This document shows, in pieces, positions 1-6,348 of a DNA stretch of 16,600 nt. This stretch comes from Rhodocyclales bacterium (GTDB lineage: Bacteria > Pseudomonadota > Gammaproteobacteria > Burkholderiales > Rhodocyclaceae). The stretch's first letter is position 1. Each line of letters opens with the position of its first letter. The stretch lies in contig JAJTBM010000024.1 of the NCBI GenBank assembly GCA_021286885.1, positions 1 to 16,600 on the forward strand, in the 5' to 3' direction. Below the pieces are notes generated by a model that worked only from the letters and a program-made list of their open reading frames with translations, was not told where the DNA came from and searched no databases. The position numbers and the translations under genes were made by a program.

Positions 1-266
1 CCTCCGTCCGGGTGTGTGGCTGTCCAGACAACGGTAATTCCACCGAGGTATTCATCCTCATCACACCCACCGAGCCGGTTGAGATTTATTTGGGCTCCGG
101 GAGCTTGTACGTAGCCGTATAGTTGGTGCTTGTAGGGGCTGAAGTTACACACTTCATGTCCTCGTCCTTGCTGTTGAACGTAGGCTCCGCCACCGCTGAT
201 TTGATCTTGAGCATTCAGCCCTTGATATTGCTCCATCCATCCGATGTTGCAGAAAAGTATGCGCAT
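1..266 (-). CDS. Unrecognised protein, N-terminal 88 residues (cut by window edge)
   Basis: An open frame runs from an ATG at 266 off the left edge with no stop. It begins MRILFCNIGWMEQYQG, continues with a glycine-rich GGGAYV segment near residue 26, then EVCNFSPYKHQLYGYVQ around residues 38-54, and a GITVVWTATHP strand near residue 76. The globular, beta-rich pattern with many aromatic residues and the sensible composition argue for a real gene. A conserved family of uncharacterised bacterial proteins opens this way, and I have a weak memory of it near restriction or HNH-type genes; that association is not shown here. No strong Shine-Dalgarno is visible, but a good sigma-70 promoter lies upstream. 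The gene is less GC-rich than norQ beside it and sits where norD would often be, which suggests a later insertion. Function unknown. An alternative start is the ATG at residue 11. Confidence 0.7.
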   Translation of the reverse strand, partial: MRILFCNIGWMEQYQGLNAQDQISGGGAYVQQQGRGHEVCNFSPYKHQLYGYVQAPGAQINLNRLGGCDEDEYLGGITVVWTATHPDG

Positions 267-315
267 GGGTTTGGCTCTGAAAATGAAATGTATTGGGCGC
301 AGGCGCCGATATGCT

Positions 316-344
316 ATTCCATGCGTGTAGGGACGTGCTGTCAA
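316..344 (-). promoter_or_regulatory. Sigma-70 promoter for the left-edge gene
   Basis: On the minus strand, a perfect -35 TTGACA (339-344) is followed by a 17-base spacer and the -10 TGGAAT (316-321, 4 of 6). The predicted start of transcription near 309 leaves a leader of about 40 bases before the ATG at 266. This separates the left-edge gene from the norEFQ transcript. Seen in sequence; activity is inferred. Confidence 0.55.
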
Positions 345-368
345 CGCCCTTGGGTGCTTCGGTTGTGT

Positions 369-1160
369 TTACCGCCCAAACGTCGCCTGCACCACCTCCA
401 GCAGGGCTTCGGTTACGTCCACGTCGTCGGTGAGGCTTTCCACCAGGGCGGAGCGGCAGGCTTCGACGGGGTCGAGGCCGACCTTGACCAGCTTGGCGGC
501 ATAGACCAGCAGGCGGGTGGAGGCGACTTCTTCCAGATCCACATCCTTGAGGCTGCGCAGGCGTTGAGCGATGGACACCAGCTGGCGGGCGAGGAGGGGG
601 GCGCAGCCGGTTTCGCCGATCAGAATGCTTTCTTCCCGGGCGGCGGCCGGGAAGTCGAAGCGCAGGCTGATGAAGCGCTGGCGAGTGGAGGGCTTGAGGC
701 CCTTCAGGAAGTTCTGATAGCCGGGGTTGTAGGACATCACCAGCATGAAGTTGTCGGGCGCGTGGAGCAGTTCGCCGGTGCGCTCGATGGGGAGCTGGCG
801 CCGGTCGTCGGCCAGGGGGTGAATCACCACCGTGGTGTCGCGCCGGGCTTCCACCACCTCATCCAGATAGCAGATCCCGCCTTCCCGCACCGCTCGGGTA
901 AGGGGGCCGTCGCACCAGACCGTTTGCCCGTCGCCCAGCAGGTGGCGGCCCACCAGATCGGCGGCGGTCAGGTCGTCGTGGCAGGCCACGGTGTACAGGG
1001 GCAGCCCCAGGCGGGCGGCCATGTGGGCGACGAAACGGGTCTTGCCGACCCCCGTGGGGCCCTTGATGAGCAGGGGCAGGCGGTTGCGCCAGGCCTGTTC
1101 GAACACTTCGATTTCGTTGCCGGCGGCCTGGTAGAAGGGGAGGGCGAGGGGGGCGTTCAT
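369..1160 (-). CDS. norQ: NorQ, MoxR-type AAA+ ATPase for nitric oxide reductase maturation
   Basis: The 263-residue protein matches the NorQ/CbbQ branch of MoxR AAA+ ATPases in length and motifs: Walker A GPTGVGKT (34-41), Walker B ICYLDE (96-101), a sensor-1 segment VMSYNPGYQN (141-150), and the C-terminal CbbQ helical region with a conserved STRLLVYAAKL stretch. Family knowledge: NorQ acts in the cytoplasm with the von Willebrand-domain protein NorD to remodel the NorCB complex so that its non-haem iron is inserted. The ATG at 1160 overlaps the norF stop as ATGA, so the two are translationally coupled. The frame ends at 369 and no norD follows; instead there is a separate gene with its own promoter. 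NorQ rather than CbbQ is chosen from the norE and norF neighbours. Confidence 0.9.
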   Translation of the reverse strand: MNAPLALPFYQAAGNEIEVFEQAWRNRLPLLIKGPTGVGKTRFVAHMAARLGLPLYTVACHDDLTAADLVGRHLLGDGQTVWCDGPLTRAVREGGICYLDEVVEARRDTTVVIHPLADDRRQLPIERTGELLHAPDNFMLVMSYNPGYQNFLKGLKPSTRQRFISLRFDFPAAAREESILIGETGCAPLLARQLVSIAQRLRSLKDVDLEEVASTRLLVYAAKLVKVGLDPVEACRSALVESLTDDVDVTEALLEVVQATFGR

Positions 1161-1441
1161 GAGGATGAGATCCTGTAAGCAAGGGCGATCACGAGGGCCT
1201 GGAGCACCAGCCAGCCCAGCACCAGACGGCGCCAGAGCGGGGCGGTGCGCCGCAGGCCCATGAAATCCAGCACAATCAGCCGCCCCTTGAACAGGGCGAG
1301 GCCCAGGAGCAGGGCCATGATGGCCCGGCCGCCCAGCCCTTGTTCGCCCACCCCGAGGGTGATGAGGGTGGCGAGGGCGAGCAGGACGGCGCTGCGGTTG
1401 AGGCGCGGGATGGCAGGGGTGAGCTTGGTGTTGGCGGACAT
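1157..1441 (-). CDS. norF: NorF-like small membrane protein (cytochrome oxidase subunit IV type)
   Basis: A 94-residue hydrophobic protein with about three membrane segments (roughly 17-31, 36-60 and 72-90). It carries the KGRLIVLDFMGLRR stretch (52-65) seen in prokaryotic subunit IV/NorF-like proteins. In denitrifiers such proteins are encoded with norE beside the nitric oxide reductase genes and support full NO reduction, probably by stabilising or assembling the membrane complex; the exact role is not settled. It begins 10 bases after norE ends and its stop overlaps the norQ start (ATGA), so norE-norF-norQ reads as one operon. The symbol rests on size, hydrophobic pattern and context. Confidence 0.8.
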   Translation of the reverse strand: MSANTKLTPAIPRLNRSAVLLALATLITLGVGEQGLGGRAIMALLLGLALFKGRLIVLDFMGLRRTAPLWRRLVLGWLVLQALVIALAYRISSS

Positions 1442-1451
1442 GGGGGCGGCC

Positions 1452-2045
1452 TCAGTGCATCACATACACCAGCGGAAACAGCACGATCCACACCAGATCC
1501 ACCATATGCCAGTAGGCGGCGCCGCTTTCGAGCCCGTTGAGCCCATGGCTGCGCGTGGGCCCATACACGCCGGCCCGGGTCTGCCAGGCCAGGATGGCCA
1601 GCACCACCAGCCCAAGCAGCACATGCATGAAGTGGAAGAAGGTGAGGGACAGGTAAAACATGTAGAAGGTGTTGGTGGACAGGTTGATCCCGGCGCTGAA
1701 GGCGGCCAGGTATTCGCTGCCCTTGACCAGCACGAAGCCCGCCCCGCACGCCAGGGCGCCCAGCAGCCAGCGAAAGCCGGTGGGGCTGCGATCCCGCTCC
1801 ACGGCCTCCACCGCCCGGGCCACGCACCAGCTCCCGCCGATCAGCAGCAGGGTGTTGAGGGCGCCGGTGTGGCGGTCCAGGGTCTGCTGCATGGCGTCGA
1901 ACAGGGCCACATGGCGCGCCCGGGTGAAGGCGTAGGCCGCGAAGAACACGCCAAAGGCGAGCAGTTCGGCCAGGATGAAAATCCAGACCGCCAGATCGCC
2001 CGGGGGGGCGGTGTTGTGGGGGGAGGTGTGGGCCGGGGTGTCCAT
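1452..2045 (-). CDS. norE: NorE, cytochrome c oxidase subunit III-like protein
   Basis: A 197-residue membrane protein of the haem-copper oxidase subunit III family with about five transmembrane segments (about 19-40, 62-80, 91-110, 126-153 and 176-196). Diagnostic stretches are KGSEY (108-112), YLSLTFFHFMHVLLG (131-145) and the ending ESGAAYWHMVDLVWIVLFP. It is shorter than a true seven-helix aa3 subunit III, as expected of NorE. With norF and norQ next in the operon, the role is accessory to NO reductase rather than to oxygen respiration. It is first in the transcript and divergent from the GGDEF gene. The start at 2045 gives the usual short polar N-terminus; no clear Shine-Dalgarno precedes it. 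A small subunit III of another oxidase is the alternative. Confidence 0.85.
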   Translation of the reverse strand: MDTPAHTSPHNTAPPGDLAVWIFILAELLAFGVFFAAYAFTRARHVALFDAMQQTLDRHTGALNTLLLIGGSWCVARAVEAVERDRSPTGFRWLLGALACGAGFVLVKGSEYLAAFSAGINLSTNTFYMFYLSLTFFHFMHVLLGLVVLAILAWQTRAGVYGPTRSHGLNGLESGAAYWHMVDLVWIVLFPLVYVMH

Positions 2046-2080
2046 GGGCGCCAGTCTGGTGGTTTGAGCGGTGGTTTTCC

Positions 2081-2121
2081 TTGATCTGCCCCAAGGGCGC
2101 CGGAAGGCTCAAGTTTTGCCA
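2081..2121 (-). promoter_or_regulatory. Possible FNR/DNR-type box and weak -24/-12 element before norE
   Basis: TTGATCTGCCCCAA (2081-2094) fits the TTG-N8-CAA core of FNR/DNR/NNR boxes, with a good left half and a poor right half, centred 42 bases from the norE ATG. Slightly upstream on the minus strand, 2106-2121 reads TGGCAAAACTTGAGCC, which has GG and GC at sigma-54 spacing but a poor -12 half. NO reductase genes are known to be controlled by either DNR/NNR or NorR with sigma-54, so both were looked for. Neither match is strong. Confidence 0.25.
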
Positions 2122-2171
2122 TGCGTGGGCGTTACTCAATGCTTGATGAGTGGTATTCGGGGCACAGAGCA

Positions 2172-3110
2172 ATGCGTATTCTGCTGGTGGACGATTCCAG
2201 GGCCGTGGCTGCGGTATTGGGCGCACGCCTGAATGCCATTGGCCATGAAGTGGTGCTGGCAGAAAACGGCTTGGTAGCGCTGGATGTATTCCGTCAGAGC
2301 ACTCCGGATCTGGTGCTGATGGACATGGAAATGCCGGTCATGGACGGCTTTGCAGCAGTCCAGCACATCCGCAAACTGGAAGCTGAGCGGGCTGGCGCCT
2401 GGACGCCCATCATTTTTCTCACGGGTTCGGAGCGTTCTGAACATCTGGTGACGGCCATCGATGCGGGGGCTGATGCCTTCATCCCCAAAATGGCCCCGCC
2501 GGCCGTCCTGGCGGCCAAGATGAAGGCCATGGCTCGCATTGCCGCCCTGCGCGCCGAACTGACCCAAGCCAATCTCAAGCTCGAAGCCCTGGCCAATCAG
2601 GACGGGCTCACGGGATTGTTCAATCGCCGCTACCTGGATCTGCGCCTGGAGCACATCTGGAACGAGGCCCTGCGCCGGGGCGATAGCCTGGGCTTTTTGA
2701 TGCTGGATGTGGATTGCTTCAAAAAATACAACGACCGCTATGGCCATTTGGCGGGCGATGATTGCCTGCGGGCCGTGGCGACGGCCATGGCGGTGGTGGT
2801 GGACCGCTTGCAGGTGGGACGGGTGATTCAGTCCGGTTTTGCGGCCCGCTACGGGGGCGAAGAGTTTGCGGTGGTGCTGCCTTTGGTTTCATGCGCCGAA
2901 TTAACCCAGGTGGCTGATGCCTTGCTGGCGGCGGTGCGTGGTATGGCCATGATCCATGAGGGTAACAGTGGTTGGGGCGTCGTTACTTTGTCCTTGGGCG
3001 CGGCATGGCTGCCCCGGGCGGAGGGCGATTTGCCGGCCTTCATCCGTCAGGCGGATGCCCGTTTGTATCGCGCCAAGCAAAAAGGGCGCAATCGGGGAGA
3101 GCTGGAGTAG
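2172..3110 (+). CDS. Response regulator with REC and GGDEF domains (diguanylate cyclase)
   Basis: A 312-residue protein when started at the ATG at 2172, which places MRILLVDDS at the N-terminus as is normal for a receiver domain. In-frame ATGs at 2121 and 2139 would add non-conserved residues. The REC domain (1-120) has the acidic pair D7-D8, phospho-acceptor D51 (LVLMDMEMP), T84 and K106. A short helical linker (about 122-142) leads to a GGDEF domain (about 143-312) with DGLTGLFNRRYLD, the LDVDCFKKYND metal and GTP segment, and an intact GGEEF active site (228-232). It should make c-di-GMP from two GTP when phosphorylated. The RxxD inhibitory site expected just before the active loop is absent (IQSG instead). 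No histidine kinase is adjacent. It is divergent from norE and convergent with the next gene. Confidence 0.92.
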   Translation: MRILLVDDSRAVAAVLGARLNAIGHEVVLAENGLVALDVFRQSTPDLVLMDMEMPVMDGFAAVQHIRKLEAERAGAWTPIIFLTGSERSEHLVTAIDAGADAFIPKMAPPAVLAAKMKAMARIAALRAELTQANLKLEALANQDGLTGLFNRRYLDLRLEHIWNEALRRGDSLGFLMLDVDCFKKYNDRYGHLAGDDCLRAVATAMAVVVDRLQVGRVIQSGFAARYGGEEFAVVLPLVSCAELTQVADALLAAVRGMAMIHEGNSGWGVVTLSLGAAWLPRAEGDLPAFIRQADARLYRAKQKGRNRGELE

Positions 3111-3129
3111 AGAGGGGCCGTTTCGAGGC

Positions 3130-3618
3130 TCAATAAATTCCGGGAATGAATTTCCTGACCCGCTGCCGATAGGCCCCGTAGGCCGGGTAACGGGTAATGA
3201 GCCAGCTTTCCTCCCGCCGGGCCTTCAGATCAAAGAAGGCCAGCAGCACCAGCGCCCAGCAGATCCCCAGCCAGCCCTGGCGCCAGCAGCCCAGGCCCAG
3301 GGCCATCAGCACCAGGCCGGTGTAGATGGGGTGACGCATCCAGCGAAACGGGCCATCTTCGATCAGCGGTGCGCCTTCTCGAGGGTGAGGCAGGGGCGAA
3401 AGGTGGCGCCCCAGTCGCCAAGCCGCCATGCAAACCAGGGTCAGCCCCGCCTGTAGCAAAACGGCGGCGAGCACCTGGCTCCAGGCCTCGTTCAGGGGCC
3501 AGGCGGGCAGCCCGTCCATCCGGGCGGGCCCCAGCCCGACCAAACCAAATAAAGCCACCTGAAGGGCCACATACCATTCGCCTTTGGCGCCGCGCAGGCG
3601 CCGGACGGATTTTTTCAT
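3130..3618 (-). CDS. Isoprenylcysteine carboxyl methyltransferase-like membrane protein
   Basis: A 162-residue integral membrane protein. The C-terminal half carries the signature of the ICMT/PEMT family: GPFRWMRHPIYTG (89-101), an EE pair (136-137), and YPAYGAYRQRVRKFIP (144-159), which in this family form the S-adenosylmethionine and substrate pocket. Hydrophobic helices lie about 18-32, 47-66, 97-110 and 114-131. Bacterial members are mostly uncharacterised methyltransferases of small or lipid-like substrates; true prenylcysteine is not expected here, so the substrate is unknown. It lies alone, ending 19 bases from the convergent GGDEF gene and starting about 70 bases beyond the end of the DUF642-like gene. 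A TAAAAT element (3652-3657, minus strand) could serve as its -10. Confidence 0.8.
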   Translation of the reverse strand: MKKSVRRLRGAKGEWYVALQVALFGLVGLGPARMDGLPAWPLNEAWSQVLAAVLLQAGLTLVCMAAWRLGRHLSPLPHPREGAPLIEDGPFRWMRHPIYTGLVLMALGLGCWRQGWLGICWALVLLAFFDLKARREESWLITRYPAYGAYRQRVRKFIPGIY

Positions 3619-3689
3619 CTTGCCCGAAATCCCTACAACCGCAAGAAGCGTATTTTAGGATCAATCGGGCTTGATGCCACCTGGAAACT

Positions 3690-4340
3690 TTATTTTTTAC
3701 GGCGCCGCATCCAGGCCATGCCCAGCAGGCCAGAGAGGGCAAGCCCCGCAATGCCCGGCTCGGGGACTTGGGTGGGCGTGCCGCCTGCGGTGACAATCAC
3801 ATTGTCGAGGCCGACGCCCGCTCTATTGGTGGAGGGGTCTTGGGATACAGAGAAGGACAGGGATGTCAGGGCGTCGGTGGCCATAAAGCTAAAGGTCTTG
3901 GTTTCCCAGTCGGAGTATTTTCCAGGGTCCAGCATGTTAACAAAGGTTGTGAATTTTATATTGTTCACCCATACGTCAAGCACGACATTGGTGCCCGTGA
4001 CTGAAAAGGCACCCAGGGCGAATTGAACCGTATAGGTATTGCCGATGGTCGTTGAAAAGTTGTCGGATTTGATTCCGCCTCTGCCGTAATATCCGCTCAA
4101 ATCAAGTAGTTGAGAGCCTTCGGAAGAGGAGACGCCGCCGTAGAAATTTGTATGTACTTGAGTGATCGTTTCGTTGATTACAGTCCAGCCTGGCATGTAG
4201 GTGCTTCCTGCTGGGAGATAGAGTTCGCTAACTGGACGCTCTTCAAACCCCCCGTTGCGAATAAGATTTGCAGAAGCTGCGCCGGCAATAAGTTGAGAAA
4301 TAAGAAGGGCGGCGATTTTGAAAGTGGTGCTGGTGCGCAT
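3690..4340 (-). CDS. PEP-CTERM protein with a DUF642/choice-of-anchor-like domain
   Basis: A 216-residue secreted protein. It has an N-terminal signal peptide (cleavage likely after AASA, residue 24) and a beta-sandwich domain opening NLIRNGGFEE, with GWTV (51-54), QLLDLSG (77-83), a NTYTVQFALG strand (101-110) and GVGLDNVIV (176-183), the layout of DUF642 and choice-of-anchor C proteins. It closes with a PEP-CTERM tail: VPEP (192-195), a hydrophobic helix and the basic end MRRRKK. Such proteins are exported and their tail is cut by an exosortase (none in this window), often for release into an exopolysaccharide matrix. A good Shine-Dalgarno (GGAG, 6 bases before the ATG) supports the start at 4340. 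It is not a homologue of the three PEP-CTERM copies at 11392-14126 beyond the sorting tail, and no -24/-12 promoter was found upstream. It appears to be monocistronic. Confidence 0.9.
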   Translation of the reverse strand: MRTSTTFKIAALLISQLIAGAASANLIRNGGFEERPVSELYLPAGSTYMPGWTVINETITQVHTNFYGGVSSSEGSQLLDLSGYYGRGGIKSDNFSTTIGNTYTVQFALGAFSVTGTNVVLDVWVNNIKFTTFVNMLDPGKYSDWETKTFSFMATDALTSLSFSVSQDPSTNRAGVGLDNVIVTAGGTPTQVPEPGIAGLALSGLLGMAWMRRRKK

Positions 4341-4541
4341 TTGATTCTCCGTGCAGTGGTGTTGTGTGAATCGGCGGGAGAATCATTTCATTCAAATGGA
4401 ATAAGATTCGTGAAATATTTAACGAATTTTAACGATAAATTGGCGAGGTGTATTTGGTGTTTTTAAAAGGATTAAAATTTTATTGGCATAAGAATCTGAA
4501 TTGAATGAAATAAATTTTGTGGCTGGGTTTTATAAAAAAAC
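4341..4541. other. AT-rich intergenic stretch before the DUF642-like gene
   Basis: About 200 bases much richer in A and T than the surroundings, probably holding the promoter for the gene starting at 4340 on the minus strand. No strong sigma-70 pair or -24/-12 element stood out, and no credible reading frame is present. Confidence 0.4.
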
Positions 4542-4568
4542 AAAAAGCCTGCTTATTTGCAGGCTTTT
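4542..4568 (-). terminator. Rho-independent terminator after the 104-residue gene
   Basis: A perfect hairpin, AAAAGCCTGC / GCAGGCTTTT with a six-base TTATTT loop, is flanked by A and T runs. On the minus strand it ends in a long U-rich tail, just beyond the stop at 4596. It could also act in the other direction. Confidence 0.9.
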
Positions 4569-4595
4569 AAATTGAAAACAAATGTCAAATAGATT

Positions 4596-4910
4596 TTATC
4601 CAACCACAAACCCCGGCACGTCAATTCTGATGCTCGGTCGATCCAGCACGCGGGCTACGCAGCGCACAAACTGGTGGGCCCAGTCGCTGCCTTGGGCAAA
4701 GCGGTTTTCGCCGCCGTATTTGGCTACGTTGAGGATCACGTCCAGGATCAGCACCTTGCCCACCGGATTGCTGGGGGTGCATTCCAGTTCGTCGAATTCT
4801 TCGTGCAGCCATTCCCGGGCTTCCTCGTCGCCCAGAGATTGGAGCTCGTCGGCATGGACATGAAACTCGTACTCCCGGCCCGCGTGGAAGATGATGCAGA
4901 GGTGGTGCAT
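4596..4910 (-). CDS. Unrecognised 104-residue cytoplasmic protein
   Basis: The frame continues upstream to 5078, but the ATG at 4910 is chosen because GGAG lies 8 bases before it and because the longer versions would overlap the divergent ampG start. The product begins MHHLCIIFHAGREYEFHV, has an acidic middle (residues about 22-40, rich in E and D), then a hydrophobic strand GKVLILDVILNVA and the ending RPSIRIDVPGFVVG. There is no signal peptide or membrane segment. I do not recognise the family. The gene has its own strong terminator and is divergent from ampG, so it is likely monocistronic. The acidic helix followed by alternating strands suggests a small compact alpha/beta protein; no function is proposed. 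Confidence 0.75.
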   Translation of the reverse strand: MHHLCIIFHAGREYEFHVHADELQSLGDEEAREWLHEEFDELECTPSNPVGKVLILDVILNVAKYGGENRFAQGSDWAHQFVRCVARVLDRPSIRIDVPGFVVG

Positions 4911-4962
4911 GGCGTGTCTCCGTATGGTTTTGTGGTGCGGGGATTTTTCGTGGCGGGCGGGG

Positions 4963-4990
4963 CTGCAAGCAAGTAACCGATTGTTATCAT
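4963..4990 (+). promoter_or_regulatory. Candidate promoter for ampG
   Basis: TATCAT (4985-4990, 5 of 6 to the -10 consensus) lies 16 bases after CTGCAA (4963-4968, a poor -35). The predicted start near 4997 would give a leader of about 20 bases. Weak -35; inferred. Confidence 0.35.
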
Positions 4991-5019
4991 GCCGCTCTTG
5001 CTTTAGTTGGATCGAACCG

Positions 5020-6291
5020 ATGGCTGAATTTTCCTGGGCGGCCTTGGCCAACCGGCGGATGCTGGTGTGCGTGCTCACCGGCTTTTCCTCCGGCCTGCCC
5101 CTTTACCTGCTGCTCAACCTGGTGCCCGCGTGGCTGAGCACCGAGGGCTTGTCGCTCAAGGCGATTGGTGCCTTTGCGCTGATCCAGTTTCCCTACACCT
5201 GGAAGTTCCTGTGGTCGCCCCTGCTGGATCGCTACGCCCTGCCCCTGCTGGGCCGGCGCCGGGGCTGGATGGCCCTGACCCAGTTTCTGCTGCTGGGGGC
5301 GATTGCCTGGGTGGGCACCCTGTCGCCCACCAATCAGTTGGGACTGGTGCTCACCGCCACGGCACTCATCGCGTTTCTGTCGGCCACCCAGGATATCGTG
5401 CTGGATGCCTACCGGCGCGAGCTGCTGCCCGAGATCGAGCTGGGCCTGGGCAATGCACTCCACGTGAATGCCTACAAGCTGGCCGGGCTGGTGCCGGGCT
5501 CCCTCTCGCTGGTGCTGGCGGATCATCTGCCCTGGCCCCAGGTGTTTCTGATCACCGCCCTGTTCATGGCGCCGGGCCTGCTGATGAGCCTCAAAGTGGC
5601 TGAGCCCCGGGCCTCGGGCAGCCAACCGCGCACGCTGCGGGAGGCGGTGGTGGAGCCTTTCCACGAATTTTTCACCCGCCACGGGCTGCGTTCGGCGCTG
5701 CTGGTGCTGCTCTTCATTTTTCTCTACAAGCTGGGGGATTCGTTGTGCACGGCCCTGGCGACGCCGTTTTATCTGGCCATGGGCTTCACCAAGACCGAGA
5801 TTGGCCTGGTCGCCAAAAATGCGGGTCTGTGGCCCAGCGTCATCGGTGGCTTGGTGGGCGGGGTGTGGATGGTTCGGCTGGGGATCAACCGGGCCCTGTG
5901 GGTGTTCGGGGTGGTCCAGTGGTTGGCCATTTTCGGGTTTGCGTGGCTCGCCTGGCTGGGCCCTGCGCCGGCCGATGCGAGCCGGCTCGGGGTGCTGGCC
6001 GGGGTGATCGGGCTGGAAGCTCTGGGGGTGGGCCTGGGGACCACCGCGTTTGTGGCCTATATGGCGCGTACCACCCACCCGGCGTATACGGCGACCCAGC
6101 TGGCGCTGTTTACCAGCCTGATGGCGGTGCCGCGCACCTTCATCAATGCCTCGGCGGGCTGGCTGGTGGAGGATCTGGGCTGGCTGGATTTCTTCCTGCT
6201 GTGCGGGGTGCTGGCGATTCCCGGGATGCTGCTACTGGCCTGGGTGGCCCCCTGGCATGAGCCCGCTGCCGAGCCGCCCCGGGCCGGGTAA
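5020..6291 (+). CDS. ampG: AmpG-type MFS permease (muropeptide recycling)
   Basis: A 423-residue inner-membrane transporter with about 12 hydrophobic segments, the usual size for non-enterobacterial AmpG. Family stretches include NRRMLVCVLTGFSSGLPLYL near the N-terminus, the QFPYTWKFLWSPLLDRY loop, SATQDIVLDAYRRELL in the first half, and the GFTKTEIGLVAKNAGLW stretch after the central loop. AmpG imports anhydro-muropeptides (GlcNAc-anhMurNAc peptides) from the periplasm for cell-wall recycling and indirectly governs AmpC induction where that exists. The start at 5020 (MAEFSW) puts the first helix at the right distance; the longer frame from 4891 would run into the neighbouring gene. The Shine-Dalgarno is weak. 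No ampC, ampD or nagZ is adjacent. It ends 12 bases before a terminator. Confidence 0.9.
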   Translation: MAEFSWAALANRRMLVCVLTGFSSGLPLYLLLNLVPAWLSTEGLSLKAIGAFALIQFPYTWKFLWSPLLDRYALPLLGRRRGWMALTQFLLLGAIAWVGTLSPTNQLGLVLTATALIAFLSATQDIVLDAYRRELLPEIELGLGNALHVNAYKLAGLVPGSLSLVLADHLPWPQVFLITALFMAPGLLMSLKVAEPRASGSQPRTLREAVVEPFHEFFTRHGLRSALLVLLFIFLYKLGDSLCTALATPFYLAMGFTKTEIGLVAKNAGLWPSVIGGLVGGVWMVRLGINRALWVFGVVQWLAIFGFAWLAWLGPAPADASRLGVLAGVIGLEALGVGLGTTAFVAYMARTTHPAYTATQLALFTSLMAVPRTFINASAGWLVEDLGWLDFFLLCGVLAIPGMLLLAWVAPWHEPAAEPPRAG

Positions 6292-6303
6292 AATGGCGTC
6301 CGT

Positions 6304-6330
6304 GCCGGGCGCTGCCCGGCTTTTTGTTTT
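6304..6330 (+). terminator. Rho-independent terminator after ampG
   Basis: Perfect seven-base stem GCCGGGC / GCCCGGC with a GCT loop, followed by TTTTTGTTTT. It separates ampG from the glycosylase gene that starts 18 bases later, so the latter probably depends on read-through or on a promoter not seen here. Confidence 0.9.
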
Positions 6331-6348
6331 CTTGCCCGAGATTTGCTC

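Noticed and set aside
123..1178. A 351-residue open frame on the plus strand over norQ
   Set aside because: It is the antisense shadow of norQ and of the left-edge gene; its composition (runs of G, H, Q, A) is that of reversed GC-rich coding sequence.
2134..2151. ACTCA-N8-TGAGT inverted repeat before the GGDEF gene
   Set aside because: Only five-base arms, overlapping an alternative start codon; this is expected by chance and matches no operator I know.
3660..3675. ATCAA-N6-TTGAT inverted repeat between the methyltransferase-like and DUF642-like genes
   Set aside because: The halves are in the opposite order to an FNR/DNR box, the stem is only five pairs, and no U run follows.
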